Below, in pieces: positions 16,737-25,913 of a stretch of DNA of 64,000 nt. Under the pieces are notes generated by a model. The model had not been told where the DNA came from and did not search any database. It worked only from the letters and a program-made list of their open reading frames with translations. The position numbers and the translations under genes were made by a program. Positions within the stretch are counted from its first letter, which is position 1. Each line of letters begins with the position of its first letter. Source of the stretch: Pseudomonadota bacterium (lineage in GTDB: Bacteria; Pseudomonadota; Gammaproteobacteria; Xanthomonadales; Xanthomonadaceae); the NCBI GenBank assembly GCA_023390905.1, contig JAEWBY010000041.1, positions 7,328 through 71,327 of the forward strand, in the 5' to 3' direction.

Positions 16737-18662
16737 ATGGGCAAGATCATCGGTATCGACCTCGGCACGACCAACTCGTGCGTGGCGATCATGGAAGGCG
16801 GCAAGGCGCGCGTCATCGAGAATTCCGAGGGCGACCGCACCACGCCCTCCATCGTCGCCTACACCAAGGATGGCGAAGTGCTCGTCGGCGCTTCGGCCAA
16901 GCGCCAGGCGGTGACCAATCCGAAGAACACCCTCTTCGCCGTCAAGCGCCTGATCGGCCGCAAGTTCACCGACGCCGAAGTGCAGAAGGACATCGGCCTG
17001 GTGCCGTACGACATCGTCCAGCACGAGAACGGCGACGCGTGGGTGGCCACCGCCGACGGCAAGAAACTCTCCGCGCAGGAAGTCTCCGCGCGCGTGCTGG
17101 AGAAGATGAAGAAGACGGCCGAAGCCTTCCTGGGCGAGACGGTCACCGAAGCGGTCATCACCGTGCCGGCCTACTTCAACGACAGCCAGCGCCAGGCGAC
17201 CAAGGACGCCGGCAAGATCGCCGGCCTGGACGTCAAGCGCATCATCAACGAGCCCACCGCGGCGGCGCTGGCCTACGGCCTGGACAAGGCCGATGGCGGT
17301 GATCGCAAGATCGCCGTGTACGATCTCGGCGGCGGCACCTTCGACGTGTCGATCATCGAAATCGCCAACGTGGATGGCGAGAAGCAGTTCGAAGTGCTGG
17401 CCACCAACGGCGATACCTTCCTTGGTGGCGAAGACTTCGACAAGCGCGTCATCGATTACCTCGTCGAGGAATTCCAGAAGGATCAGGGCATCGACCTGCG
17501 CAAGGATCCGCTGGCGCTGCAGCGCCTGAAGGACGCGGCCGAGCGCGCCAAGATCGAGCTGTCCAGCGCGCAGCAGACCGAAGTCAACCTGCCGTACATC
17601 ACCGCCGATGCGTCCGGTCCCAAGCACCTGAACATCAAGCTGACCCGCGCCAAGCTGGAGTCGCTGGTCGAGGATCTGATCAAGAAGTCGATCGAGCCGT
17701 GCCGCATCGCGCTCAACGATGCCGGCCTGCGCGCCAGCGAGATCACCGAGGTGATCCTGGTCGGCGGCCAGACCCGCATGCCGAAGGTGCAGCAGGCGGT
17801 GGCCGAGTTCTTCGGCAAGGAACCGCGCAAGGACGTCAACCCCGATGAAGCCGTCGCGCTGGGCGCGGCGATCCAGGGCGGCGTGCTGGCCGGCGACGTC
17901 AAGGACGTGCTGCTGCTCGACGTCACTCCGCTTTCGCTGGGTATCGAAACCCTGGGCGGCGTGATGACCAAGATCATCGAGAAGAACACCACCATCCCGA
18001 CCAAGGCCTCGCAGACGTTCTCCACCGCCGACGACAACCAGTCCGCGGTGACCGTGCACGTGCTGCAGGGCGAGCGCGAACAGGCCCGCTACAACAAGTC
18101 GCTGGCGCGCTTCGATCTCACCGGCATCGATCCGGCGCCGCGCGGCCTGCCGCAGATCGAGGTCTCCTTCGACATCGACGCCAACGGCATCCTGCATGTC
18201 TCGGCGCGCGACAAGAAGACCAACAAGGAGCAGAAGGTCGAGATCAAGGCTGGTTCGGGGCTGTCCGAGGAAGAGATCCAGCGCATGGTCGCCGATGCCG
18301 AAGCGCATCGCGAAGAAGACAAGAAGTTCCAGGAACTGGTGCAGGCGCGCAACCAGGCCGATGGCCTGCTGCATGCCACGCGCACGGCGATCACCGAACA
18401 CGGCAGCAAGGTGCCGGGCGATGTGATCGGTCGCGTGGAGGGCGCCATCGCCGAACTGGAAACGGCGATGAAGGGCGATGACAAGGCCCAGATCGAAGCC
18501 AAGACCCGCGCGCTGGAAGAAGCCGGGCAGTCGCTGTACGCCGCTGCGGCGGCCGGTGCCCAGCCGGGCGCCGAAGCCGGGGCGGGCGCTGGCCCGGCGC
18601 AGGGCAACGACGATGTGGTCGACGCCGAGTTCACCGAAGTCAAGGACGACGGCAAGCAGTAA
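16737..18662 (+). CDS. dnaK: Chaperone protein DnaK (Hsp70)
   Basis: Major ATP-dependent chaperone, 641 residues. The actin-like ATPase domain starts GKIIGIDLGTTNSCVAIMEGG and includes VTVPAYFNDSQRQATKDAG-type and YDLGGGTFDVSIIEI phosphate-binding signatures and ILVGGQTRMPKVQ. The substrate-binding domain starts after the DVTPLSLGIETLGG linker. The helical lid ends with the C-terminal DVVDAEFTEVKDD motif. GGGAG lies before the ATG. Confidence 0.98.
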   Translation: MGKIIGIDLGTTNSCVAIMEGGKARVIENSEGDRTTPSIVAYTKDGEVLVGASAKRQAVTNPKNTLFAVKRLIGRKFTDAEVQKDIGLVPYDIVQHENGDAWVATADGKKLSAQEVSARVLEKMKKTAEAFLGETVTEAVITVPAYFNDSQRQATKDAGKIAGLDVKRIINEPTAAALAYGLDKADGGDRKIAVYDLGGGTFDVSIIEIANVDGEKQFEVLATNGDTFLGGEDFDKRVIDYLVEEFQKDQGIDLRKDPLALQRLKDAAERAKIELSSAQQTEVNLPYITADASGPKHLNIKLTRAKLESLVEDLIKKSIEPCRIALNDAGLRASEITEVILVGGQTRMPKVQQAVAEFFGKEPRKDVNPDEAVALGAAIQGGVLAGDVKDVLLLDVTPLSLGIETLGGVMTKIIEKNTTIPTKASQTFSTADDNQSAVTVHVLQGEREQARYNKSLARFDLTGIDPAPRGLPQIEVSFDIDANGILHVSARDKKTNKEQKVEIKAGSGLSEEEIQRMVADAEAHREEDKKFQELVQARNQADGLLHATRTAITEHGSKVPGDVIGRVEGAIAELETAMKGDDKAQIEAKTRALEEAGQSLYAAAAAGAQPGAEAGAGAGPAQGNDDVVDAEFTEVKDDGKQ

Positions 18663-18678
18663 GGCGTGGATCCGGCAG

Positions 18679-18692
18679 GGGATTCGGGATTC
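18679..18692. repeat. Tandem GGGATTC heptamers in the dnaK-dnaJ gap
   Basis: Two tandem copies of GGGATTC, followed by a diverged third, lie 20 bases after dnaK. A related inverted segment (CCCCGAATCC) lies near 18760 in the same gap. Similar heptamers occur at 48551. They look like the short GATTC-type dispersed repeats found between xanthomonad genes. Confidence 0.5.
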
Positions 18693-18788
18693 GGAATCGT
18701 TTTTTCCGTGCCCGGGTCCCCTTCCTGTGTCTGAGCCGGCACGACCGCCGTTACCAACCCCGAATCCGGAAACACGAATCTGCGCTCC

Positions 18789-19904
18789 ATGAGCAAACGC
18801 GACTACTACGAAGTCCTGGGCGTGACCCGCAACGCCAGTGACGAAGACCTGAAGAAGGCCTATCGCCGCTGCGCGATGAAGTTCCATCCGGATCGCAATC
18901 CGGGGGACACCGCGGCCGAGGCTTCGTTCAAGGAATGCAAGGAAGCCTATGAAGTGCTGTCCGACAGCGCCAAGCGCCGCGCCTACGATGCGCACGGCCA
19001 TGCCGCGTTCGAACACGGCATGGGCGGGCCGGGCGGCGCGCCGGACATGGGCGATATCTTCGGTGACATCTTCGGCAACATTTTCGGCGGCGGTGGCGCA
19101 CGCGCCGCGCGTCGCGGCGCCGATGTCGGCTACGTCATGGAACTGGATCTCGAAGAGGCCGTCGCCGGCATCGAGAAGCGCATCGACATTCCGACGCTGG
19201 TGGCCTGCGAACCCTGCGCCGGCTCCGGCTCCGAGGACGGCAAGGTCGACATCTGCGCCACCTGTGGCGGCCGCGGCAACGTGCGCATGCAGCGCGGCAT
19301 CTTCGCCATGCAGCAGACCTGTCCGGCCTGCGGCGGGCGTGGCCAGACCATCAAGAATCCCTGCAAGGCGTGCCACGGCGCCGGCCGCGTGGAGGAAGAG
19401 AAAGTCCTGTCGGTTAAGATTCCCGCCGGCGTGGACAACGGTGATCGCATCCGCCTGACCGGCGAGGGCGAGGCCGGTCCGCCCGGCACGCCGCCGGGCG
19501 ATCTCTACGTGGAAGTGCGCGTGCGCGAGCACGAAATCTTCCAGCGCGATGGCGACGATCTGCATTGCGAAGTGCCGATCCGCATTTCGCAGGCCGCGCT
19601 CGGCGATACCGTGCGCGTGCCCACGCTCAATGGCGATGCGGAAATCCGCATTCCCGCCGAGACCCAGACCGGCAAGCTGTTCCGCCTGCGCGGCAAGGGC
19701 GTGCGATCGGTGCGCAGCCGCAGCGAAGGCGATCTGTATTGCCGCGTGGTGGTCGAAACCCCGGTCAACCTCACGCCCGAACAGCGCGAACTGCTCGAGA
19801 AATTCGAAGCCACCTTCGTCGGCGAGGACGCCCGCAAGCATTCGCCCAAGTCCGCGACGTTCCTCGACGGCGTCAAGGGCTTCTGGGATCGCATGACCTC
19901 CTGA
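18789..19904 (+). CDS. dnaJ: Chaperone protein DnaJ (Hsp40)
   Basis: Class A J-protein, 371 residues, that delivers substrates to DnaK and stimulates its ATPase. The J domain (residues 4-70) has the HPD loop in KFHPDRNPGD. A Gly/Phe-rich linker (DMGDIFGDIFGNIFGGGG) precedes the zinc domain with four CxxCxGxG repeats (CEPCAGSG, CATCGGRG, CPACGGRG, CKACHGAG). The C-terminal substrate domains follow. It is 126 bases downstream of dnaK. Confidence 0.97.
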   Translation: MSKRDYYEVLGVTRNASDEDLKKAYRRCAMKFHPDRNPGDTAAEASFKECKEAYEVLSDSAKRRAYDAHGHAAFEHGMGGPGGAPDMGDIFGDIFGNIFGGGGARAARRGADVGYVMELDLEEAVAGIEKRIDIPTLVACEPCAGSGSEDGKVDICATCGGRGNVRMQRGIFAMQQTCPACGGRGQTIKNPCKACHGAGRVEEEKVLSVKIPAGVDNGDRIRLTGEGEAGPPGTPPGDLYVEVRVREHEIFQRDGDDLHCEVPIRISQAALGDTVRVPTLNGDAEIRIPAETQTGKLFRLRGKGVRSVRSRSEGDLYCRVVVETPVNLTPEQRELLEKFEATFVGEDARKHSPKSATFLDGVKGFWDRMTS

Positions 19905-20031
19905 GGCAGCAGGCGGCCGCTCCCTGCGCCACCGCTCCGTCGGAATCAACACGCGTTGTGGCGGTCCGGACGCATCCGCTAGGCTGTGCGGCAGACGCCC
20001 GTGGGGTGGCGTCGAACTCAGGGAGCCGTAC

Positions 20032-21921
20032 ATGGATGGGAAGAGCATTGCCGCCGTCGCCGCCGTTCTGGCGCTGACTTCATTTTTCGCGCCCGCCGCG
20101 CAGGCCGCCGAAGACCGGCCGCTGCAGGTCGAACGCGAGATCGTCACCTATGTCGTCAACGCCGACGGCAGCTTCGTGCAGACGCAGGAGCAGGCAATCA
20201 AGGTATTGAAGGATACCGGCCTACAGGCGGCGAAGGAGTCCTCGGTCACCTACAGCACCAGCATCCAGCATGCCGAGGTCATAGCGGCCTACACGCTGAA
20301 GCCCGATGGCAGGCGCATCGAGGTGCCACGCAGCAACTACCAACTGAGCAGCCAGTCCGGCCACGACGGTGATTCACCGGTGTATTCGGACCTGAGTTCG
20401 CTGAGCGTGGTATTTCCGGATCTGGCGGTCGGCGACACGACCGTCTTCAGCTATCGCCTGACCGCGCGGGAAGCGATGTTTCCCGGCCAGTTCTCCATCA
20501 TCGAGAACTACAATCCGGCCCGGTACTATGGGCAGGTCCGCATCACCATCGATGCGCCCGAGTCCATGGCCGCGCGCTGGCAAGGCTGGCAGTTGACGGA
20601 AGCGCCCGCACGCGTCGCCAACGGGCGCCGGATCGTGGAGTGGAACTGGCAGAACCGCACGCCGGTGGATCCGGAAAGCCTGCGTGACAGCGTGTTCAAC
20701 TACGAACGCTATCCGGGCTACGCGTTCTCCACCTTCAAGGACTATGCGCAGATCGCGCGGGCCTACGGCGTGCAGGCCGAGCGCAAGGCAGCGCCGACCG
20801 AGCGCATCCGCACGCTCGCCAACGAGATCGCCGGCCCCGGCACCGAGCCGCGCGAGGATGCCCGCAAGCTGTACGAATGGGTCTCGACGAACATCAGCTA
20901 CGCGGGCAACTGCATCGGGCTGGGCGCGGTGGTTCCGCGCGATCTGGATGCGGTGCTCGACAACCGGATGGGCGATTGCAAGGACCACGCCACGCTGCTG
21001 CAGGCCCTGTTGAAGGCGCGCGGCATCGAAAGCACGCAGGCGCTGGTGAACGCCGGCAGCGCGTTCTCCCTGCCTGCGGTACCGGTGGCCTCGGTGGTCA
21101 ACCACGTCATCAATTACATCCCCGGCCTGGATCTGTATCTGGATTCGACCGCCTCCGATGTGCCGTTCGCCACGCTGCCGCCCAGCGTGGCCGGCAAGCC
21201 GGTGCTGCTGGTGCAGGGGCACCATGACGACGCGCGGACGCCGGCGACGCAAGCGGGCAGCGAGTGGCAGAAGATGAAGACCGATGTCCGCATCCTCGGT
21301 GACGGGTCCGTGCAGGGCAGCCTGCGGCTGGAACTGAGCGGCGCGCGGGCCGCGGCCGCGCGCGCGCAGTTCCGCAGCATGGATCGCGACACCGCCGACA
21401 AACTGGTGCGTAACTACTTCCGTACGCAGGCATTGATCGCCACCGGCAGTGTACGGTATCCCGATCCGGAGCCGATGCTCGACACCTTCAACCTCGAAGC
21501 CGATTTCACGGTGGATCGGATGTTGCCGCCGGCAGGCGGCTTCTCGCCCAATCCCTGGTTCATCAGTCTGGCGCCGATTGCCGCCCTGGTGAGCGGGCAG
21601 GTCGATTATCCGGAACAGCCGGCCGGGGAAGGGGCGTGTGCAGCTGTTTTCTCGGAAGAGGAATACACCTACGAATTCGCGCCTTCGTATCGCATCGTGG
21701 CGGTGCCGACGGGCATGCAACTGGATGAAGGCACGATCTCCTATCGATCCAGCTACCGACAGACCGGCAACCGCATTTCGGTGAACCGGCGCCTGGATGA
21801 CCGCACGCCCGGACCGCTGTGCAGCGCCGAGTACAACAGCACGTTTGGCAAGACCATGCGCCGCTTGCTTCCGGATGTGCGTGCGCAGATCGTCTACCTG
21901 CAGTCCGACGGCGCCCGCTGA
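20032..21921 (+). CDS. Periplasmic DUF3857 / transglutaminase-like protein
   Basis: A 629-residue exported protein. A signal peptide (residues 1 to about 26, ending AAQAAE) precedes a DUF3857-type beta-sandwich (about 35-240) and a transglutaminase-like domain (about 255-375). The putative catalytic triad is Cys316 in RMGDCKDHATLLQALL, His358 in VVNHVINYI and Asp371 in LYLDST, so the domain looks active. A C-terminal beta region of unknown fold follows. Such proteins are common in xanthomonads and Bacteroidetes, and their substrate is unknown. It is preceded by 127 bases after dnaJ and has its own GGGAG ribosome site (cagggagccgtacATG). Confidence 0.82.
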   Translation: MDGKSIAAVAAVLALTSFFAPAAQAAEDRPLQVEREIVTYVVNADGSFVQTQEQAIKVLKDTGLQAAKESSVTYSTSIQHAEVIAAYTLKPDGRRIEVPRSNYQLSSQSGHDGDSPVYSDLSSLSVVFPDLAVGDTTVFSYRLTAREAMFPGQFSIIENYNPARYYGQVRITIDAPESMAARWQGWQLTEAPARVANGRRIVEWNWQNRTPVDPESLRDSVFNYERYPGYAFSTFKDYAQIARAYGVQAERKAAPTERIRTLANEIAGPGTEPREDARKLYEWVSTNISYAGNCIGLGAVVPRDLDAVLDNRMGDCKDHATLLQALLKARGIESTQALVNAGSAFSLPAVPVASVVNHVINYIPGLDLYLDSTASDVPFATLPPSVAGKPVLLVQGHHDDARTPATQAGSEWQKMKTDVRILGDGSVQGSLRLELSGARAAAARAQFRSMDRDTADKLVRNYFRTQALIATGSVRYPDPEPMLDTFNLEADFTVDRMLPPAGGFSPNPWFISLAPIAALVSGQVDYPEQPAGEGACAAVFSEEEYTYEFAPSYRIVAVPTGMQLDEGTISYRSSYRQTGNRISVNRRLDDRTPGPLCSAEYNSTFGKTMRRLLPDVRAQIVYLQSDGAR

Positions 21922-21962
21922 CTCAAAACTTCTAGAATGGGGCTCCCACCGGAGCCTCGCGC

Positions 21963-23075
21963 GTGAACCCACCCCTGATCGGCATCGTCGGCATCGCCGG
22001 CGCCTACGGGCGCTGGCTGCAACGTTTTTTCCAGGCGCGCATGGGACTGGAGGTCATCGGCCATGATCCGGCCGACGCCGGCTCCCATTCGCCGGAAGAA
22101 CTGGTCGCTCGCGCCGACGTGCTGGTGTTTTCCGCGCCCATCCGCGCGACGGTCGACGTCATCGGGCACTACACGGCGCTGAGCGCCGGACGCGAGCGGG
22201 ATCGCTTGTGGCTGGATGTCACCTCCATCAAGGCCGCGCCCGTGGCCGCGATGCTGCGTTCGCGCGCCGAAGTGGCCGGGCTGCATCCGATGACGGCGCC
22301 GCCGAAGTCGCCCACGCTCAAGGGCCGCGTGACCGTGGTCTGCGAGGCGCGCGTGGAGCGTTGGCACGGCTGGCTGCATCGGCTGCTTGACGCCCTGCAG
22401 GGCCAGTACGTCCACACCACGCCCGTGCAGCACGATCGCATCATGGCGCTGGTGCAGGCGATGGTGCACGCCACCCATCTCGCGCAGGGCAGCGTGTTAC
22501 GTGGGCAGGCCGGGCAGGTCGGCGATCTGGCCGCGCTGCTGCCGTTCCGCTCCGCATCGTTCGAACTCGATGCCGCGGTGCTGGCGCGCATCCTGTCGCT
22601 CAATCCGGCGATCTACGAAGACATCCAGTTCGGCAATCCGCACGCGGCGGAAATCCTGCGCACGCTGACGCAACAGTTCGCCCGCATGGCGCAACTGGTG
22701 GGCGAGGGCGATGATGCGTCACGCCAGGCATTCCGCCGCGAGTTCCTCGATCGCAATCGCGACGCGCTGGGCACGCAGGCGCTGGAATCGGGCAACTACA
22801 CTTACGAGCGTCTCGGCTATCTGCTGGCGGACCTGGCGACCGGGCGTTCGCTGAGCGTGCACCTGCCGGAGGATCGTCCGGGATCGCTGCGTGCGCTGCT
22901 GCACGTGTTCGAACATGAGGGCGTGAGCCTGTCCTCGATCCATTCCTCCCGCACGCCGCAGGGTGAAGTGCATTTCCGCATCGGCTTCGATGCCGACGTC
23001 GATGCGCAGGCGCTGGAACGGGCGATGCGGGAAGTGGACGCACGCGGCATCGGTCGCGTACTGGAAGAGGCATGA
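21963..23075 (+). CDS. tyrA: Prephenate dehydrogenase with C-terminal ACT domain
   Basis: Tyrosine biosynthesis enzyme that oxidatively decarboxylates prephenate to 4-hydroxyphenylpyruvate using NAD(P). The 370-residue protein starts at GTG with a Rossmann nucleotide site (GIVGIAGAYGRWLQRFF). It has the substrate His in VAGLHPMTAPP, a helical dimerisation region (about 170-275), and a C-terminal ACT regulatory domain (about 290-360, SVHLPEDRPGSLRALLHVFE). There is no chorismate mutase domain, unlike enteric TyrA. The ACT domain suggests feedback control by tyrosine. The stop overlaps the next gene (ATGA). Confidence 0.88.
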   Translation: MNPPLIGIVGIAGAYGRWLQRFFQARMGLEVIGHDPADAGSHSPEELVARADVLVFSAPIRATVDVIGHYTALSAGRERDRLWLDVTSIKAAPVAAMLRSRAEVAGLHPMTAPPKSPTLKGRVTVVCEARVERWHGWLHRLLDALQGQYVHTTPVQHDRIMALVQAMVHATHLAQGSVLRGQAGQVGDLAALLPFRSASFELDAAVLARILSLNPAIYEDIQFGNPHAAEILRTLTQQFARMAQLVGEGDDASRQAFRREFLDRNRDALGTQALESGNYTYERLGYLLADLATGRSLSVHLPEDRPGSLRALLHVFEHEGVSLSSIHSSRTPQGEVHFRIGFDADVDAQALERAMREVDARGIGRVLEEA

Positions 23076-23788
23076 GCTTGAACGCCGCCCCCGATCTGAC
23101 GACATGCATCGATGCGGTGCTGTGCGGTCGCGCCGTGGAATTCTCGCGGCCCGGAGCACGCAGCGCGATTGCCAAGTCCGCCGTTGCCGGTCCCGTGCGC
23201 ATCGGGCCGGAGGGGCTCGAGGGCGACGAACAGGCCGATCGCCGCGTGCATGGCGGGCCGGACAAGGCCGTGCATCACTATGCGCGTGATCACTACGCCG
23301 CCTGGGCGTCCGACATCGGCGCGCATGCACTGCTTGGACAGCCCGGCGCCTTCGGTGAAAACATCAGCACCACCGGCCTCACCGAAGCGGACATCTGCCT
23401 TGGTGACCGATGGCGCCTGGGCACGGCGCTGGTCGAGGTCTCGCAGTCGCGGCAGCCATGCTGGAAGCTGTCCGATCGCTTCGCCATCGCCGACATGGCG
23501 CGGCGCGTGCAGGACACCGGCCGCACCGGCTGGTATTACCGCGTGCTCGAGCCGGGCCAGGTGCAGGCCGGCGACTCGCTGACGCTGCTGGAACGTCCGC
23601 ACCCGGACTGGCCGCTGGGCCGGATCATCGACGTGCTGTACCAGCGTCGCCTCGACCCGGATCTGCTGAACGAGATACTCGGCCTGCCACTGGTGCCCGG
23701 CTGGCGCACGCTGTTCGAGCGGCGCCTGGAGCGCGGGCAGACCGAAGACTGGAGCCGGCGGCTGATCGGCACCGAACCAATCGCGTGA
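23072..23788 (+). CDS. MOSC-domain protein, YiiM family
   Basis: A 238-residue protein with an N-terminal MOSC domain (about 35-165). It has the conserved DRRVHGGPDKAVHHYARDHY and GAFGENISTTGL motifs and the cysteine in SQSRQPCWKLSDRF. A small C-terminal helical domain typical of YiiM follows. MOSC proteins bind molybdenum-cofactor sulfur or act with molybdoenzymes; YiiM-type members detoxify N-hydroxylated compounds. The specific substrate is not visible. It overlaps tyrA by 4 bases. Confidence 0.87.
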   Translation: MSLNAAPDLTTCIDAVLCGRAVEFSRPGARSAIAKSAVAGPVRIGPEGLEGDEQADRRVHGGPDKAVHHYARDHYAAWASDIGAHALLGQPGAFGENISTTGLTEADICLGDRWRLGTALVEVSQSRQPCWKLSDRFAIADMARRVQDTGRTGWYYRVLEPGQVQAGDSLTLLERPHPDWPLGRIIDVLYQRRLDPDLLNEILGLPLVPGWRTLFERRLERGQTEDWSRRLIGTEPIA

Positions 23789-23833
23789 TCGCAGCGGCTA
23801 TCGCGCGCCGATGGCCCTCGCTACCATGCCGGC

Positions 23834-24553
23834 ATGGACAACACGCCGCTGCGTCTTCTCATCCACGGTGCCTCCGGTCGCATGGGCCAGGCACTGCTGC
23901 GGCTTGCCGGCGAGCAGCCGGGTTCGCTGCAGGTCGTCGCGGCGGTGACGGGAAGGTCGCCGGCGCAGCGCGTCGTCGACGGCGTGCCGCATTTCGCGTC
24001 CAGTGAACTCAATGGCGTGCCGGCGTTCGACGCGGCGATCGATTTCAGCCTGCCCGAAGGCTTCGATGCGATCCTCGCGTTGTGCGTGCAGCGCGGCGCG
24101 GCGTTCGTCTCCGGCACCACGGGCCTGTCCGATGCGCAGCGCGACGCGTTGAACGCGGCCAGCGCGCATATTCCGCTGGTGTGGGCGTCCAATTTCAGTC
24201 TCGGCGTGGCGGTGCTGACCGAACTGGTCGAGCGCGCCGCAGCGGCGTTGCAGCACTGGGATTGCGATGTGGTGGAAGCCCATCACACGCAGAAGAAGGA
24301 CGCGCCTTCCGGCACCGCGCTGACCCTCGGCGAGGCGGCGGGCTCGGCCGGTGCGCCGGTCCATTACGCGAGCCTGCGCGCCGGTGACATCGTCGGCGAA
24401 CATCTGGTGCAGTTCACCGGTCCGGGCGAACGCATCGAGCTCATCCACCGGGCGACCCATCGCGACATCTTCGCGCGCGGCGCACTGCATGTCGCCGCAG
24501 GCCTGCGCGGCCGTGCCGCAGGGCAATACCGGGTGCGCGACCTGCTGGACTGA
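23834..24553 (+). CDS. dapB: 4-hydroxy-tetrahydrodipicolinate reductase
   Basis: Reduces 4-hydroxy-tetrahydrodipicolinate in lysine and diaminopimelate biosynthesis. The 239-residue protein has the Rossmann motif GASGRMGQALLRL, the substrate/catalytic motif EAHHTQKKDAPSGTAL and the C-terminal HRATHRDIFARGALHVA segment. It is shorter than the Escherichia coli enzyme (273), as is usual for xanthomonads. The ATG at 23834 lies 45 bases after the MOSC gene. Confidence 0.95.
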   Translation: MDNTPLRLLIHGASGRMGQALLRLAGEQPGSLQVVAAVTGRSPAQRVVDGVPHFASSELNGVPAFDAAIDFSLPEGFDAILALCVQRGAAFVSGTTGLSDAQRDALNAASAHIPLVWASNFSLGVAVLTELVERAAAALQHWDCDVVEAHHTQKKDAPSGTALTLGEAAGSAGAPVHYASLRAGDIVGEHLVQFTGPGERIELIHRATHRDIFARGALHVAAGLRGRAAGQYRVRDLLD

Positions 24554-24592
24554 ATCGGCCAGGGAACCGGTCCTCGCAGGCTGAACGCGACG

Positions 24593-24662
24593 CCTTGCCG
24601 CGTGCATCGATGCGGCAAGGGGTGAAAAAAGGGTGGCGCTGAACAGGCCGGACCCGTACAAT
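24593..24662 (+). promoter_or_regulatory. Hairpin and candidate promoter in the 217-base dapB-carA gap
   Basis: CCTTGCCGC (24593-24601) and GCGGCAAGG (24612-24620) form a perfect nine-pair hairpin with a ten-base loop. It is not followed by a T-run on either strand, so it is not a classical terminator. TACAAT at 24657-24662 is a plausible -10 element for carA, without a good -35, and would leave a leader of about 100 bases. The rest of the gap shows no other clear signal. Confidence 0.4.
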
Positions 24663-24770
24663 TCCCGCTCGCCTGTTACCCACCGCCCCGGACCGGAAAA
24701 ACGCCGAGTCCGTGGTTTCTTGCAGCCGCAAGTCGGAGGGGCAGGGTTCCTCCACCCCAAGGCGAACCCC

Positions 24771-25913
24771 GTGACTGAACCCGCAATTCTCGTACTCGAA
24801 GACGGCACCGTGTTCGAGGGCGAATCCGTAGGCGCGAGCGGACTTTCCGTCGGCGAAGTGGTGTTCAACACCGCGATGACCGGCTATCAGGAAGTCCTCA
24901 CCGATCCTTCCTACGCCCGTCAGCTGGTCACCCTGACCTATCCCCATATCGGCAACACCGGCTGCACCGAACAGGACGACGAAGCGCGCAAGGTCTGGTG
25001 CGCCGGCCTCATCGTGCGCGATGTTCCGCGCCGTCCCAGCAACTGGCGCAGCCAGGCCGCGCTGCCGGAATGGCTGATGACGCGCGGCATCGTGGCGATC
25101 GCCGGCATCGACACGCGCAAGCTCACCCGCATCCTGCGCGATCGCGGTGCGCAGAACGGCGCGCTGATGGCCGGCCCGGACGTGGACGTGGAAAAGGCGC
25201 TCGAAGCCGCGCGCAAGTTCCCCGGCCTGAAAGGCATGGATCTGGCCAAGGTGGTCTCGACCACCGAGCGCTATCAGTGGAACGAAGGCCAGCTCGATCT
25301 GGATGGCGGCCAGTTCGTGCGCGCCCAGCCGCGTTTCAAGGTCGTGGCCTACGATTACGGCGTCAAGCTCAACATCCTGCGCATGCTCGCCGAACGCGGC
25401 TGCGACGTGACCGTGGTGCCCGCGCAGACGCCGGCCGCCGACGTGCTCGCGCTCAATCCCGATGGCGTGTTCCTGTCCAATGGTCCCGGCGATCCCGAAC
25501 CGTGCGATTACGCCATCGCCGCCATCCGGGAATTCATCGCCAGGAAGATTCCGACCTTCGGCATCTGCCTGGGTCATCAACTGCTCGCGCTGGCCGCCGG
25601 CGCGAAGACCGTGAAGATGGGTCATGGCCACCACGGCGCCAATCATCCGGTGCAGGACATCGACACCGGCCGGGTGATGATCACCTCGCAGAATCATGGC
25701 TTCGCCGTGGATGAAAGCACGCTGCCGGCCAACGTCCGCGTGATTCATCGGTCGCTGTTCGATGGCACCAACCAGGGCATCGAACTGACCGACGCGCCGG
25801 CGTTCTCGTTCCAGGGCCACCCGGAAGCCAGCCCCGGCCCACGCGATGTTTCGCCGCTGTTCGATCGCTTCATCGACAGCATGCGCGCCGCCGGCGCAGG
25901 GCAGGGCGCGTGA
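24771..25913 (+). CDS. carA: Carbamoyl phosphate synthetase small (glutaminase) subunit
   Basis: Hydrolyses glutamine and channels ammonia to CarB for carbamoyl phosphate, the precursor of arginine and pyrimidines. The 380-residue protein starts at GTG (MTEPAILVLEDGTVFEG). It has the class I amidotransferase nucleophile Cys266 in TFGICLGHQLLALAAGA and the His/Glu pair in FQGHPEASPGP. The GTG was chosen because the family N-terminus begins there; the open frame upstream is the leader region. Its stop overlaps the next gene (GTGA). Confidence 0.96.
   Translation: MTEPAILVLEDGTVFEGESVGASGLSVGEVVFNTAMTGYQEVLTDPSYARQLVTLTYPHIGNTGCTEQDDEARKVWCAGLIVRDVPRRPSNWRSQAALPEWLMTRGIVAIAGIDTRKLTRILRDRGAQNGALMAGPDVDVEKALEAARKFPGLKGMDLAKVVSTTERYQWNEGQLDLDGGQFVRAQPRFKVVAYDYGVKLNILRMLAERGCDVTVVPAQTPAADVLALNPDGVFLSNGPGDPEPCDYAIAAIREFIARKIPTFGICLGHQLLALAAGAKTVKMGHGHHGANHPVQDIDTGRVMITSQNHGFAVDESTLPANVRVIHRSLFDGTNQGIELTDAPAFSFQGHPEASPGPRDVSPLFDRFIDSMRAAGAGQGA

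Noticed and set aside
16497..20147. Antisense open frame of 1216 codons across grpE-dnaK-dnaJ
   Set aside because: It lies opposite three well-identified genes and its translation is low-complexity; high GC keeps antisense frames open.
24593..24620. Hairpin after dapB as a rho-independent terminator
   Set aside because: It is followed by GGTGAAAAAA rather than Ts, and on the other strand the T-run is on the wrong side.
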